A stretch of 64,000 nucleotides of DNA from Undaria pinnatifida (taxonomy: Eukaryota > Sar > Phaeophyceae > Laminariales > Alariaceae). Positions within the stretch are counted from its first letter, which is position 1. Every line of letters starts with the position of its first letter. The stretch spans positions 3,985,819 to 4,049,818 of the forward strand of contig JABAKD010000025.1 of assembly GCA_012845835.1 (NCBI GenBank). Direction: 5' to 3'. The position numbers and the translations under genes were made by a program. This document shows, piece after piece, positions 1-11,700 of this stretch. The notes under the pieces were generated by a model. The model was not told the origin of the DNA and made no database searches. It saw only the letters and a program-made list of their open reading frames with translations.

Positions 1-1016
1 CACGAGTCCACGAGTACTCTTGGTTGCTCGGTCTTTTGAGTGTCGCTACAACCTGGTGACTAAGATCCCTACATCCTCCCTGCGTCTTTATGTTGCCGTT
101 GGCAGTGAAAGAACGCTCCGCCGTTATGCACACGCGTGCGAAGCAGCCTGCAGTCTTTCATCTCGAGAAGCCACGACGAACATTTGTTGTTGTCGCTGCC
201 GTTGTTGTTTTACTCGGAATACCTAAAGTTTCACGAAGATCTCCGCCGCTTCTGTAGTCTCTTAAGAGGTAAAAGCTGCGCCGTTATGATCTGCACGTCA
301 CCTTCAACCTGCGTGAAAAAGATACCGGCACTACGTCGTACTGCTTTCGTTGTAATATCGTTTTATAGGATGCCATCACAATTGCATCATGACCAGATAT
401 GGTCCAGGAAAACACAAAGAATAAAAAAATCTTGCCCCACACTTTTTTTTATGTTTCAAGGAGCCAGACAGGGGGGGGGGGGGGGGGGGCGTTAACTAAA
501 TATAACCAAGTAAAAAAAACTGTATGAAAAAAAAATCGTCATTTTCTCGATTCGCACATCAACCACAACGCTCCGATTTGTTTTTGCCTTTTTCATTTCG
601 CTAGGAGTGTTGCTCCGTGCTCCCCTGTATATTCATAATTGCCAGGTATGGTGCTACACAGCCAGTCAGTGTTTTTTTTTCGTCCATCTCTCCTGCCTTT
701 TGTTGCTGTTGTTGTTGTTGTTCTCACATTAACCCGCATAATCAAATCCGTGGTCACAGGGCAGGCTCCAGTCACTTTGGAGCTAAAGAATACCCCAGGG
801 AATTTATGTTATATTCGCCACTCTTTCTTTCCCCTTCTCCCTCCCTATAGAGATATCACTCAGATCTGGGATCACAAATCAGGCCCTCCCCCTCTCCACC
901 CTTTTGTTTCCGAGACTCCTGATTCCGAATTTACTTCTATTCCCCGCCCAAACACTATTTTTTTTTTCAAGAAGAAAAACAAAGTAGTGCAACCCATTGA
1001 ACGATTGTTAAGATGC

Positions 1017-1215
1017 GGCCTCGAAAGGCCTGTAATTATCCGAATTTGAGATCATTTGGATGGGTTTCGTATGATAAGGTTGGCGTTTTACATTCGGGGC
1101 TCTGGTGGAAACGAATAGAGCTACGTCTCTACGAAGGAAACGAAAGTGAGTACTCTCCGAGGACCTGCTCAATTGGCAGACCTGCAGGGGGCACTCTGTG
1201 TCCCCCCCTATAACA
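1017..1215 (+). mobile_element. SINE-like element with tRNA-like D arm
   Basis: Shares TCGAAAGGCCTGTAATTATC, GATGGGTTTCGTATGATAAG and GACCTGCTCAATTGGCAGA with the copy at 17575-17880. In the other copy GCTCAATTGGCAGAGC folds as a perfect tRNA D arm. Confidence 0.55.
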
Positions 1216-1344
1216 TTACATGTGGCGTCGACGGCAGGACGTGCTATTGTAGGAGCGTTCCTCCAATCTCTCCGATTTTTTTTCGTAGCGATTTTGCTTT
1301 TGCTTCCCATCGAGCCCACAACCCCTGTTCCATGTTATAATAGA

Positions 1345-1505
1345 TAGCTACACTGTAGTTGTAAGGGGAGTCGCCGACCTATATCCTTAATGAGGACACA
1401 CAACTCGTAATGCGCGCGATCGGAGTATCACACACAGCTTGCAAAGATGAGTTTCGACGAAATCTTCGATCTCACAGCTGGAGTGTATTATCATTTTTTA
1501 TAATA
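1345..1505 (-). repeat. Dispersed repeat family A
   Basis: Marked by AGATCGAAGATTTTGTCGAA, GATACTCCGATCGCGC and GTCGGCGACTCCCCTTGC in order. It forms an inverted pair with the next copy. Confidence 0.75.
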
Positions 1506-1835
1506 GATACCTGGTATTGGAAAAAAAAAAAAATCCGAGACTCGTGATTCCGAATGTACTTTTATTCCCCGTTCAAAAACTATGTTTTTTTTTTTGAGAA
1601 AAACGAAAAGTGCAACCCAATGAACGATTGCATGTTATAATAGATATTGGAAAGAAAAAAAAAAGTGCGAAAAAATGCAGAAATTGCGCCGATTTCGGGT
1701 TGAGGAGCACCGTCATTTAGAAAAGCGTTTTCGCGAAAAATGCTGAAAAAATGCTGCCTGTATTGTGGCACGGGAGGGTTCCTTTCTTCCCTTGTCGACT
1801 CGCATCGAGTTGCGCACACAGGTAGGTATGGATGT

Positions 1836-2095
1836 ATTATAAAAAAGAAAATACACTCCATCCAGCTGTGAGATCGAAGATTTTGTCGAAACTCATTTTC
1901 TTTGCAAGCTGTGCGTGATACTCCGATCGCGCGAATTACGGGTTGTGTGTATTCGTTGAGGATATAGGTCGGCGACTCCCCTTGCAACTACAGTGTAGCT
2001 ATCAGGGTCAACAGGGTGATGTTAGTCAGTCTGTGCGCGGAAACTATAAAACCCGTTTTAGAGGGGGGCAAAATCTGACAGCTGTGTGTGGAAGG
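1836..2095 (+). repeat. Dispersed repeat family A
   Basis: The fullest copy, extending to AGGGTCAACAGGGTGATG and GCGGAAACTATAAAACCCG at its 3' end. Confidence 0.75.
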
Positions 2096-2164
2096 AAATG
2101 CATCAGTTACATATATATATAAAAGATATGAAAAATAATAATAAAAACTACTTCAGCTCTGATA

Positions 2165-2344
2165 TCGACCAAAAAGGATTTTTGATCAAAACTCAACTTT
2201 GCAAGCCGCGTGTGATACTTCGATCGCGCCTGTTACGGGGTGTGTATACCCTCTTGAAGGATACAGGTCGGTGACTCCCCTGCTAACGCCAGGGTCAACA
2301 GGACTAAGACGTTCAACCTTGTTCTGCGCACGGAAACTGTATAA
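2165..2344 (+). repeat. Dispersed repeat family A, diverged copy
   Basis: Keeps GATACTTCGATCGCGC and AGGGTCAACAGG; its end is interrupted by the TRIM-like element starting at 2345. Confidence 0.7.
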
Positions 2345-2715
2345 TGTTATAAGGCTTAGTTTGGGTAAGCTATTGGTTAACCTTTTGCAAGTGGTCAAAC
2401 GGACTAATACCCTACTAATTCTTTAATAAATGGCGTCGTCGACAGACCATGGGTTTTTGGGTCGTGGGTTCGATCCCCACATCCACCATAATAAACTTTT
2501 TCAGATTTCCCCATGGCGAACTTGAAAAATACTCTCCCCGGTATCCCCAGGAAATGAAACGGCTTGGATATTGACAGAGGTCCGCCGTATATCCGGCCGA
2601 CCTGCCATCCCGTCGTTTCAGGGGGGGAGAGTGTTATAAGGCTTAGTTTGGGTAAGCTATTGGTTAACCTTTTGCAAGTGGTCAAACGGACTAATACCCC
2701 ACTAATTATTTAACA
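2345..2715 (+). mobile_element. TRIM-like element with terminal direct repeats and tRNA-like segment
   Basis: Direct repeats 2345-2429 and 2632-2715 both start TGTTATAAGGCTTAG. The left one is followed at once by TGGCGTCGTCGACAG, a possible primer-binding site; a purine tract (AGGGGGGGAGAG) precedes the right one. This is the layout of a terminal-repeat retrotransposon in miniature. The inner segment 2431-2489 also looks like the 3' half of a tRNA (GTGGGTTCGATCCCCAC, then ATCCACCA). Confidence 0.65.
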
Positions 2716-2930
2716 ATAACCCGCATTGAGCGGGACAAAACCTATGCATGCATGTAATGGAATCCTCAGAATTCCTACTTTACAACCTACTTGGTATGTA
2801 TCAGTTTCACCTTCTAATGCGTTTCCTGTTTCAACGATGTCACGCCAGTACGCCAAACAGCAATAGAAGAGCCTCTGGTTTAGTGCCCTGCCTGCGTTTG
2901 GTACCGTGTCTGTTACAATCGTACACACTA

Positions 2931-3140
2931 TTTTTTTATTTTTTTATTTTTTTTTATCCTACGGCGGATGGGGAAAAATAAAGCTTTAGCTCACCACACT
3001 TCCACGTATTTTCATACGCGTCGTGTGTCGATTTAACTCAGTTGCTTTCGCAGCCCAACGCTAGCTGGCGCACCCTTCGGGTCCCATTGTAGGTATAGCG
3101 TAAGCTGTCCATATCAGTGGTCTTCATTACAACCGTACAC
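2931..3140 (-). mobile_element. Poly(A)-tailed retroposon (family E)
   Basis: On the minus strand the unit ends CCCCATCCGCCG then a T/A-rich tail. Conserved blocks are GTGTGGTGAGCTAAAGC, CGTATGAAAATACGTGG and GGGTGCGCCAGCTAGCG. It codes for nothing visible, so it is a SINE or the 3' end of a LINE. Confidence 0.65.
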
Positions 3141-4296
3141 ACTATTAATAGTAGTGCAGTACTGTACTTGGAATATTAGAAAAAATGCATGCGCCAAACG
3201 CCGAAGGAACAAACAAGCGGAACAACACGAGACGCAACAACATAATAATTTTCGCGGCAATTTAATGACACCAGTATGATACGATAATAATTCGACTCAC
3301 GACTTGGCGTATACGTCGATACCTCCTTGCACTCGGAGACCTGCAGCACTAAATTCGCAGGCCACACGCTATTGATCATATTTTTTCAGGTATTTTACAA
3401 AAAAAAATGACAAACGTCAGCTGTGAGTACTACCGATTGAATGGTTGAACCTCAATTTGAAGGGAAAATAAAAGATGTTGTTGAACCAACCCCAATAGCC
3501 CACACACCTCGGTTTTGATTTGCCAACACCAATCCGACCGCTCGCCCGGATCCCACCCACTACTCGGAACCTGACCCGACCCGGAGGTCGTGAGCGCGTA
3601 AGCGTGGACTTTAATCGTGTGGCTTGCAACTAGCGCTGCAGTGCTAGGATTGCGAAGGACCTGCTGCGCCCGTGTGAAAATTCACCTGGTGCCAAGATCC
3701 AAAACCTGCACATTCCCGTACGAATCATATAATAAGAGTATGCCATTTTTATGTTATAGTTACGCGTATCCTCCTCTCGTACACTCGCGTGCGTATGCCA
3801 CGCATACATAAATCCCTCCGTATCCTTTCCCCCCCCTTCGCCCCCAAGCCCTCATATTGGACGTCGCGGTCATCGGTGTGCCTGGGAAGCCTCTCGCCAG
3901 AACTCTAGCAATCGTACGACCTACGTAGCGTACCTCCACACCCACCCACCTCTACGCCCACGGTACACGTGGGTCACGAGGCTGAGCACTCCACTCTTTG
4001 GTACCGCTGCTGTTGTACAGCAGAATAGCGGAGAACGCATCCCACTCTAGCAGCAGGTGGTTTGTCCTCGGAACGTGGTTTCGGTCAGCTCTAAAAGGGC
4101 TTCAAGACTAAACAAGGCTGACTCTGGCCCTTCGGGTTTGTATCGTACGTACCTGGTACATCTGACACATACCCACGTTTTTTTTTTCTTTCAACAAGCT
4201 AGTTGGGAAATAGTGTGCGCTCGTTTTTCCGGACAGCCAGGCGAAAGGATTAGAGCTGCGCACACCCCTTCCAATATTTCTACTGATACTAATAAT

Positions 4297-4636
4297 ATGG
4301 CCTTCGAACGCACGGACCGGCTGTCCCTCTCCATTGTCCCGGTATCGGCGGTAACTCCCCCAAGGTCTGCTCGAACCACCTTCGCCATCTCCCCCATCCT
4401 CGCGACTCCTAGAGGCGGGTTCGAGGGGGGGAGGGGGGTGGGCAAGAAGGCCTGGGAGGACACTGAGGAGGGTGAAGAGGGTTTCCATGGAGGGGGGGGA
4501 GAGGGGAGAGAGCGGCATTGGGAAGCAGAAAGGGAGAAGCGGCGGGAGCGAAGGAGACGGCGGCGGATCAGGAGGCTTGCGTATTTGATCCTTGGTCTTC
4601 TTGGCGTCGTTGTAGCCGCCAGATGGCTCGGCGTCG
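4297..4636 (+). CDS. Exon 1 of the two-exon membrane-protein gene
   Basis: 113 codons plus one base, ending at a consensus GTGAGTG donor. The frame is open upstream to 4057 but the ATG at 4297 has the better start context. The opposite strand is also open here because of composition; the basic run followed by a hydrophobic helix and the strong donor favour the plus strand. Confidence 0.5.
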
Positions 4637-7600
4637 GTGAGTGCTGTTGAGGCATGAAGGGCCATACGGCATGCGTAGCTGTCTGGGACATATGTAGGAA
4701 ACTATATATTCGATCTCACAGCTGGAGTGTATTTTATTTTTTTATAATATGTAGGAAACCAGGTTGGTATTGTAGTTGTTGTGGATACGATACGTTGCTT
4801 TATCATTCGTTTTGTTTTTCGTAAGCGTCTTGGCTGATTCTGCTATATCCAACTCCAACAACCAGCGATTTTCTTCAACCCCTTTACAACTGGAAACCCG
4901 TTTTGTGGGGACAAAATTACTTGGATTTAGTACAGGGAGGGGTTCGGGGGCTCTAAAAAAGGGGTTAACGAGCGCTTCATGGCTGCTCTCGACACGAGGA
5001 GGGATTGCCATGGAAAACATTTCTCCCATGTATTTCCCAAGGCTTTTCACGGGTCAGGTCGAGTCAGGGTAACCTGTCCCGACCCGCGAGATTTGGAAAC
5101 CTCCCGACCCGACCCGACCCATCCCGTGATATTATCTCGAACACCTCCCGGCCCGACACCACGGCGACCCGCGAGATTTTGATAACCCTTTTGATAACCT
5201 CCTGACATGATTCCCGGGTCGGGTCATGACCCGTGAAAAGCCCTGGCAGCTGGTTGGCTGCTGGTATTTTCTTGTTTCCGGAGGACTACAGTAGCATCGA
5301 ACGATGACGTCGGGGTGGCAAAAAAGGGCACCGTATTTCAGGATATACTATCGGGAGCTGGTTCCAAAACCGGCGATTTCGTTAAAGAAAGGTTGGGGGG
5401 GGGGGGGCTACCGTAGAACTACCCCCCGGGGGGGGGGGGTTACAATGCATTGGCTGCAAACACCCACCCGTGATGTACACATTCTTAGCAAGAAGAGGGT
5501 TGTGACAACACGAGCCTTTTCATGTGATACTAATTTGGTTACTTGTATTTCATACCTGGTACTAGTTTAACATTTAATGTATTGTTGGGTTTTTTTTTTT
5601 TCCGTCTTTGAGGCGGCGGACGATATTAGCGGGCTTTCGTGTGTGACCCGTGCTCTTTCTCGACGTCGTCGTCCAAAATTCGCTCGGCATAGGTTACGAG
5701 TAGTAGTCAATTTAACGTTTATTTTCCGTCTTTGAGGCGGCGGACGAAATCAGGAGGCTTTCGTGTGTGGCCCTTGCTCTTCTCGACGTCGTCGTCCAAA
5801 ATTCGCTTGGCATAGATTGCGAACAGTAGTAGCAGTAACAGTAACAGTACCAGTAACAGTACCAGTACCAGTACCAGCTCTAGTATACTAGTGGTGCCCT
5901 CCGACAATATAGCGTACCGGTATTACCTGTAGATAAGTACCGTTCCGATATAACTCGAATATCCTTCCGTAAAGCAGTTGTATCTCGCCCCATGACCCTC
6001 TGCGAAGCATTTCTGACTATTTAATATTTATGCAGCAGTATCAGGAGGATTTCGTATGTGATCTTTAACCCCTATTGGTATCGTCCTCACCCTCAGGTGG
6101 ATCGGCAATACGGTAGGAGCGGGGGCAGTGAGGCGGTGGTGTGCCAGAGCAACATGACCGCCTTGTAGAGGGAAGCCAACTTATTCATTACAGGTTATGA
6201 GTGGTATTCCCCAGTCGCGCCAAGCGATTTTGACCGCCTTGTATCGGGATACCGCATTACAGAGGGATACCGCTTTATGGGGGACCCTTACTCTGTAGGT
6301 TGGTACTGGCAGTGGTGTTGTAGGTTGGTACTGGCAGTGGTGTGCGGAGAAGTTGCTGTTGTTTTCTTTGCTGTCATCTCGTCCGTGTTCCCAGGTCACA
6401 GGACAAAGAGCCCTGCGGTCCTACGGGAATACCTCTCGGCAATTATTATGAGGCGCCTGTCTGCCTGCCCTTACTGGTCTTTTTTGACCCACCAACGATA
6501 TGGTGCCAGATAAATAGACCGCTTTGTCACGGGAAAAAAAAAGAAGAAAAAGAAGCTGGATTCCATATCTAGTAAGACAGCCTTGGGCCTCTTGTCCCCC
6601 AAACCAGGTCTTGACTCCGGACAATAACGCCTTCTGACGCGTGCTACGATAGAAGTGGACCATTTTTTTTCTGAGGGTTCCTCAATTTTGGGAGCTCGAG
6701 ACATGTCCCAAAAACTGATGTGGAGGGGGGGGGGGGGGAGGCGGGAGAGAAAAAAAAATGTGCTACGAGTACCGACGGATGAATCATGCCAGGAAAAAGA
6801 AAAGTGTCCGATTATTTTCCTTTTTTCCGACGATTTTGCCCCGGCATTTAGAAACCATTTTCGCCAAAAAAAGGTATATCTGTATCGTACCATGCATCCC
6901 TTACAAAAAGTTCATTATCATCGTAGCAGTCTCGAATCGCTCGTACCGGCATGCTGTGTGCCTCTCGGGTACGTGGGAACGGACCTGAACCGACGTAAAT
7001 CAATTCTAGGTTTCGTGTGCGGCTGTGGCCACGAGCAAATCAATCAGTCGCGTGCTGTGCGCGACGTATTCCCCCGATTCGAGACCGTGTTCGGTCGTAT
7101 CCCAGAATGAGACCATCGCGGTCTTGAAGCGAGATGAAGACCGAAATGGAAATTAAGACCGTCTAAGTTGGCGTGTCTAGGGATTGCGTCTTAAGGTTGA
7201 TGCCCCACTGTAATTTGAAATCGGTACACGAGTAGAGCTGTGAGTCGGCAGGGTTTCACGACTAGTAACTAATCGGTAGGTGCCGTTAGCCAACTAACTG
7301 CTTTTAGTCGGCAAATCGGACGGCAAAGCCAGCTGATGGCCAGCCGACTTGGTAACTTAATTCAACCGACGGAATAGAGCAAAATCAGTCTCCCCCCCCC
7401 CGGCGCCCACAAAAAAAAAAAAATGCTGACCGCATTTAACAATCCTTTATCTGTAAGTATGTAAACCCAATAAATAAGTCGGATAGTCGGCACCTCCGGG
7501 AAACGACTAACTATTAGTCCGACTAGTGGCTAGTCGGTGACTTAAGGCGTGCCGGTTCACAGCTCTAGAAATGGGTATACTACAGTAGTACTGGCCCAGG

Positions 7601-8717
7601 GAGCCGCGTACTACTATCAATAAGGCTAGATTTCTTTTTTGTGAACTGTGTACACCACACCACAGCAGTGCAACCGCTCCCGAGTTTCTCTTTTCACCGG
7701 AGTTGTGCAGCCTGAGTTTATCGTGCAGACCGGTCCTACGGCAGGACGGGTAGTGCGTGTTGCCCGTTCTAGATGCTCGGGGCCACGCATGTCGCCCCGG
7801 TGGCGTATCAGGTTATCCTCGAGCTCGCTTGGTATAGGTCAGTTTCGTGAGTTCGAGTCCCCCCGAGTGCACACTCGTAAAAACTGGAAGGGATTTTCTC
7901 TTGTGCGCGAATTGACTTGCGGAAAGCGCGAGAGCGTGAGTTAGCAGCAATCGATGAAACATCGACGAGCAGTGGGATTGCTGAACCGTATCTATGCGCG
8001 ACAAAATTTGAAGGCAAGAACCGGGGGGAAGGGACGACACCGGTGACCACGGCTTGTCCGGAAGCTGGGAAGTAGAAGTGTGAAAAAATGTGGCATGCAT
8101 GCGCCCCCTGCTTTGTCACGGGCAGTCAGTTCTCCGGCGAAGATAAGTGTTCGAGATCGTCCGTGCGTATGCATTTTGCGTAAGTCGAGAGATGCCGCCT
8201 TGCGCAATCAGGCATACCGGTAGCTGCTACTGCTGTACGTGTTTTCCCCTAACGTTTTGCTACGTAATTTCCCCTAGCAAGGCGTCCCCAGCCGTCCGAT
8301 AATAATCAACGTTCGCTCTTGAGCTCGATTATGTGGGTTCAATTAGTCCCGAAGGGCATGCAGAGAAGTGCAAGAGCGCGAGTTGGCGGGAATTCGAAGG
8401 CAAAATCGACGAGCCGTGGGAGGGAATGCCGACGCAGGCTGCGGTAGAGATGCTCAGTTTCTTTTCCGAGGCTCGTAACCTGATGAGGAGCCTCTATACC
8501 CCACCCAAAAGGCGTTTTTTGACACCCGAAAGGTGTTTTGAGTAAACTGGAAGCGCAAACCTATTGAACGAAAAGAAACAAATCATGGCTCATGGCCTAC
8601 GTATGTACACAAAAAAAGTTTTCTTTGCAATAGATAAACGAATGGCGTTCCCGACGAGGTTGGGTCAAGCAGTGGGGCCACATAACCTGCACAGGATCCA
8701 TGAAAGACATCATCATC

Positions 8718-8782
<65 letters not shown>

Positions 8783-11700
8783 CGGCGGCAGTGGCGACGG
8801 TGGCGACGGTGGCGCGGTCCTTTCGGCCTGGTTTCCAAAATGGCCATTGCGATTAAACCGCCGGCAAAACATTACGCCAAGTCGGGGGTAAGGGGTATTC
8901 CAAAAGAACATCTCGGACACCAAAAAAAGGCGGGGTGATACTAAAACCAAGTAATTTTCCGACGGGGTAAAACTCTGAAAGGGCCTGTCTCATTCTTAAT
9001 TCGCACAGAAACCCGACGACTCCTTTGGATTGTTGCTCATTTTCGTTCGGGCCTTTTTCGGGCATGCGGTGTTTTTTTTTATCATCCATTATTATCCTCC
9101 GCGGATGGGGAAAAATAAAGCATAACGCCTTTTATAACGTGAACCCCCCTTTGGGGATACACTTACTTGAAGTTAGTGTAGGGAGGGGTTTCTGGGGGCT
9201 CTAAAGGGGTTAAGCTCACCACACTTTTCCGCGTGTGTTTCCGTACGTGTCGTGTGTCAATTTAGCTCGGTTTTATTTGCAGTCCAGCGCTATTAATAGC
9301 TGGTGTATCCTTCGGTTCCCGCGGTAGCGACAGCGCGAGCTATCCCCGCCGGCGGTTACCAAGTGCTTGCTGTGTCGTTTTCTCTTTTTGTCACGGCCTG
9401 TTGAAAAACTGAAAAAAATGATGTTCGCGTTACTTTGTTTTTCTGACACTCAACCCAACGCGACCACCCAACCCAACCCAACCTAACCCAACCCAACCCA
9501 ATCCAACCCAACCCAACCCAACCCAACCCAACCCGACCCAACCCAACTAACTTGATTTGCTCTGTCACTGATAGAGCTGTGGGTCAGAAGGACTTCACGA
9601 CTACAACTAATCGGTAGGTGCCGTTAGCCAACAAACTGGCTTCAGTCGTCAAGCCGGCTGCCGCAGCCAGCTGATGGCCAGCCGACTTGGCGACTTGAGT
9701 CAAGCGACCGAGTAGAGCAAAGTCAGCCCCCCTCCCCGCCCCCTCCCCCCGGCGCCCACAAAAGAAAATACATACCGCAATAAACGATCCCTCCTGTATG
9801 TATCGAAATCCAATAAGTCGGACAGCCGACACCTCCGGGAAACGACTAACTATTAGTCCTAACAACTAGTTGCAAGTGGGGTCACTTAAGTCGTGCCGAC
9901 TCAGAGCGCTAGCCATTGGGCACTGTTTTCACGCGTTCACAACTGGAAACGTTTTTTTTTTTCAAAACTACTTTTTTTTATTATAGAAAGGGATTTGGGG
10001 GCTCCAAAGTCTCTTAAATGGTTGGAACTCAAAAGGATGTGGTGTATAATGTGGTATGACTTTTTAACGATGTGATATGATACATTGTTTTTCATTTTCC
10101 GTTTTTCTGCTCGCCGCATTCAACGGGAGGAAATTGTGTCCTCCCCTTAAAATATGTATATAATAGTTGTGATTGACACTGACGCTGTAAAACAATACGT
10201 AGATGTGTATTGGGGTTGGCGTTGGTTGGTAACGCCGCTGGAACACATGCCATTCACTGCGTGAGCTAGACACCCAGGGTACCGTTTTTTTTTTTTTTTT
10301 TTGGCGGTCACCATGATGGTTATCGAGTTAGATCATGTTGTGCGGGGTGGAGAACCCAACTCCGCACAAGGGGAATGATCGCATCACGTAGTGTGAACAT
10401 GGTAAGGTACCCACGAGGCAGTTACATAGTGATACCCATTGCTGTCTCTGGAGTGGCCACACCAGGAAAAAAATAACTCATTGGCGCTGTCATCCACAAG
10501 CAAGTAGGCACAAGGTGCCGAAGCCCGTCTTACGAGCGGTTCTTGGAAGGATGCAGTTCACCCTTCATGCGACTCGCTGAACACCTCACGGCGCTTCGCG
10601 CTTGGTGCAAGCAATGCCTGCCTGGTTCGTGAAAACCGGACGTGCTCCGTCCCGGCATAGTAGGGATGCGAGGGTCTATGGTCATGCGACTACGGCGATG
10701 CACAAACATTGTGTACCCCCCCCCACCCCACCTACCTCCCCCTACCTCCCATCTCCCCCCCCCACCCAATGATGGACGTGTCTCTATATTAGGAGTAGGA
10801 ACGGTGCTCCGTCTCGAAGGGATGCGTGGTCAATGGTCAAATGACTTAAGGCAAACAATAAATGAGTACGCCCCGCCCGCCCCACACCTCCCACTCCCAC
10901 CCCCCCTCCACCCCTCCTTCCCACTCGCCCCCCCCCCCCTTCCCCCCACCTCCCCTCCCCCTTCCCCAACTCCGCCTTCGTCACCCCCCCCTCTCCTAGA
11001 TAAGATAAGCAAAAAAAATTGTGCACTATATGGAAGAAACGTAATGAGCGCCCCGATGTTGGATGGGACCCTCTGAGCTTCCCGCCATCCGCGGGAGCAA
11101 CGAAAAATACGAATAACGGCGATCAGGTGATAGGAAACCCAGGTGATGGAATACCCTCTCTAGCGTTTCCGATGCCCCTTTTGTTTTCCATCGCGGGCGA
11201 CGACGACGACGACGACGAAGAAGAAGACATTGTCAGCGATTCCCCTCTTCAATAGGCGAACACACCAAATAACATGCTAGTGATGGGAATATAAGGGCCT
11301 CACTTTCCCCTCAAGATGCCCATATTTATCGAAAAAAAAAAAAAAAATGTTGTATGGAAAGAAGCCTAATTGTGCCAAGAAGTACGTTAACTTAAACGAA
11401 CGAAGTACACGCTTTTTTTACCGGCACCCCTTTTCTTCCCAGCCGTGGGCGATTACGACGATATGCCAGCGGTAAGCCTCCTCCAGAGACGATCTCATGG
11501 CCGTTTTCAAATTCCGAAGGACATTTGACAAAACGCCGGCCAGGTGATACGAAACCGCTCTGCTATTACCGGCACCCCTTTTCTTCTCAGCCGTAGGCGA
11601 TTACGACGACATGCCAGCGGTAAGCCTCCTCCAGAGACGATCTCATAGCCGTTTTCAAATTCCGAAGGACATTTGACAAAAAGCCGGCCAGGTGATACGA

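Larger units (their letters stand above)
1..4296. other. Intergenic start of window, repeats only
   Basis: Holds a tRNA-headed element (1017-1215), a ~95-bp direct repeat pair (912-1008 and 1539-1631), an inverted pair of family A copies around 1345-2095, a third family A copy, a TRIM-like element and a retroposon tail. No exon was supported before 4297. Confidence 0.6.

Noticed and set aside
2431-2489. Working tRNA gene
   Set aside because: Only the T-arm half is convincing and the same segment sits at the same place in each TRIM-like copy.
4108-4691. Two minus-strand frames over the membrane-protein exon 1
   Set aside because: They are Pro/Ser-rich shadows of the purine-rich plus-strand exon.
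8564-8938. Poly-Gln or poly-Asn frames
   Set aside because: They arise from the (CAA)n tract; the flanks have no coding signal or splice sites in phase.
9440-9550. Telomere-like (AACCC)n
   Set aside because: The unit is 5 bp, internal, imperfect and bordered by a MITE; it looks like a minisatellite rather than a telomere.
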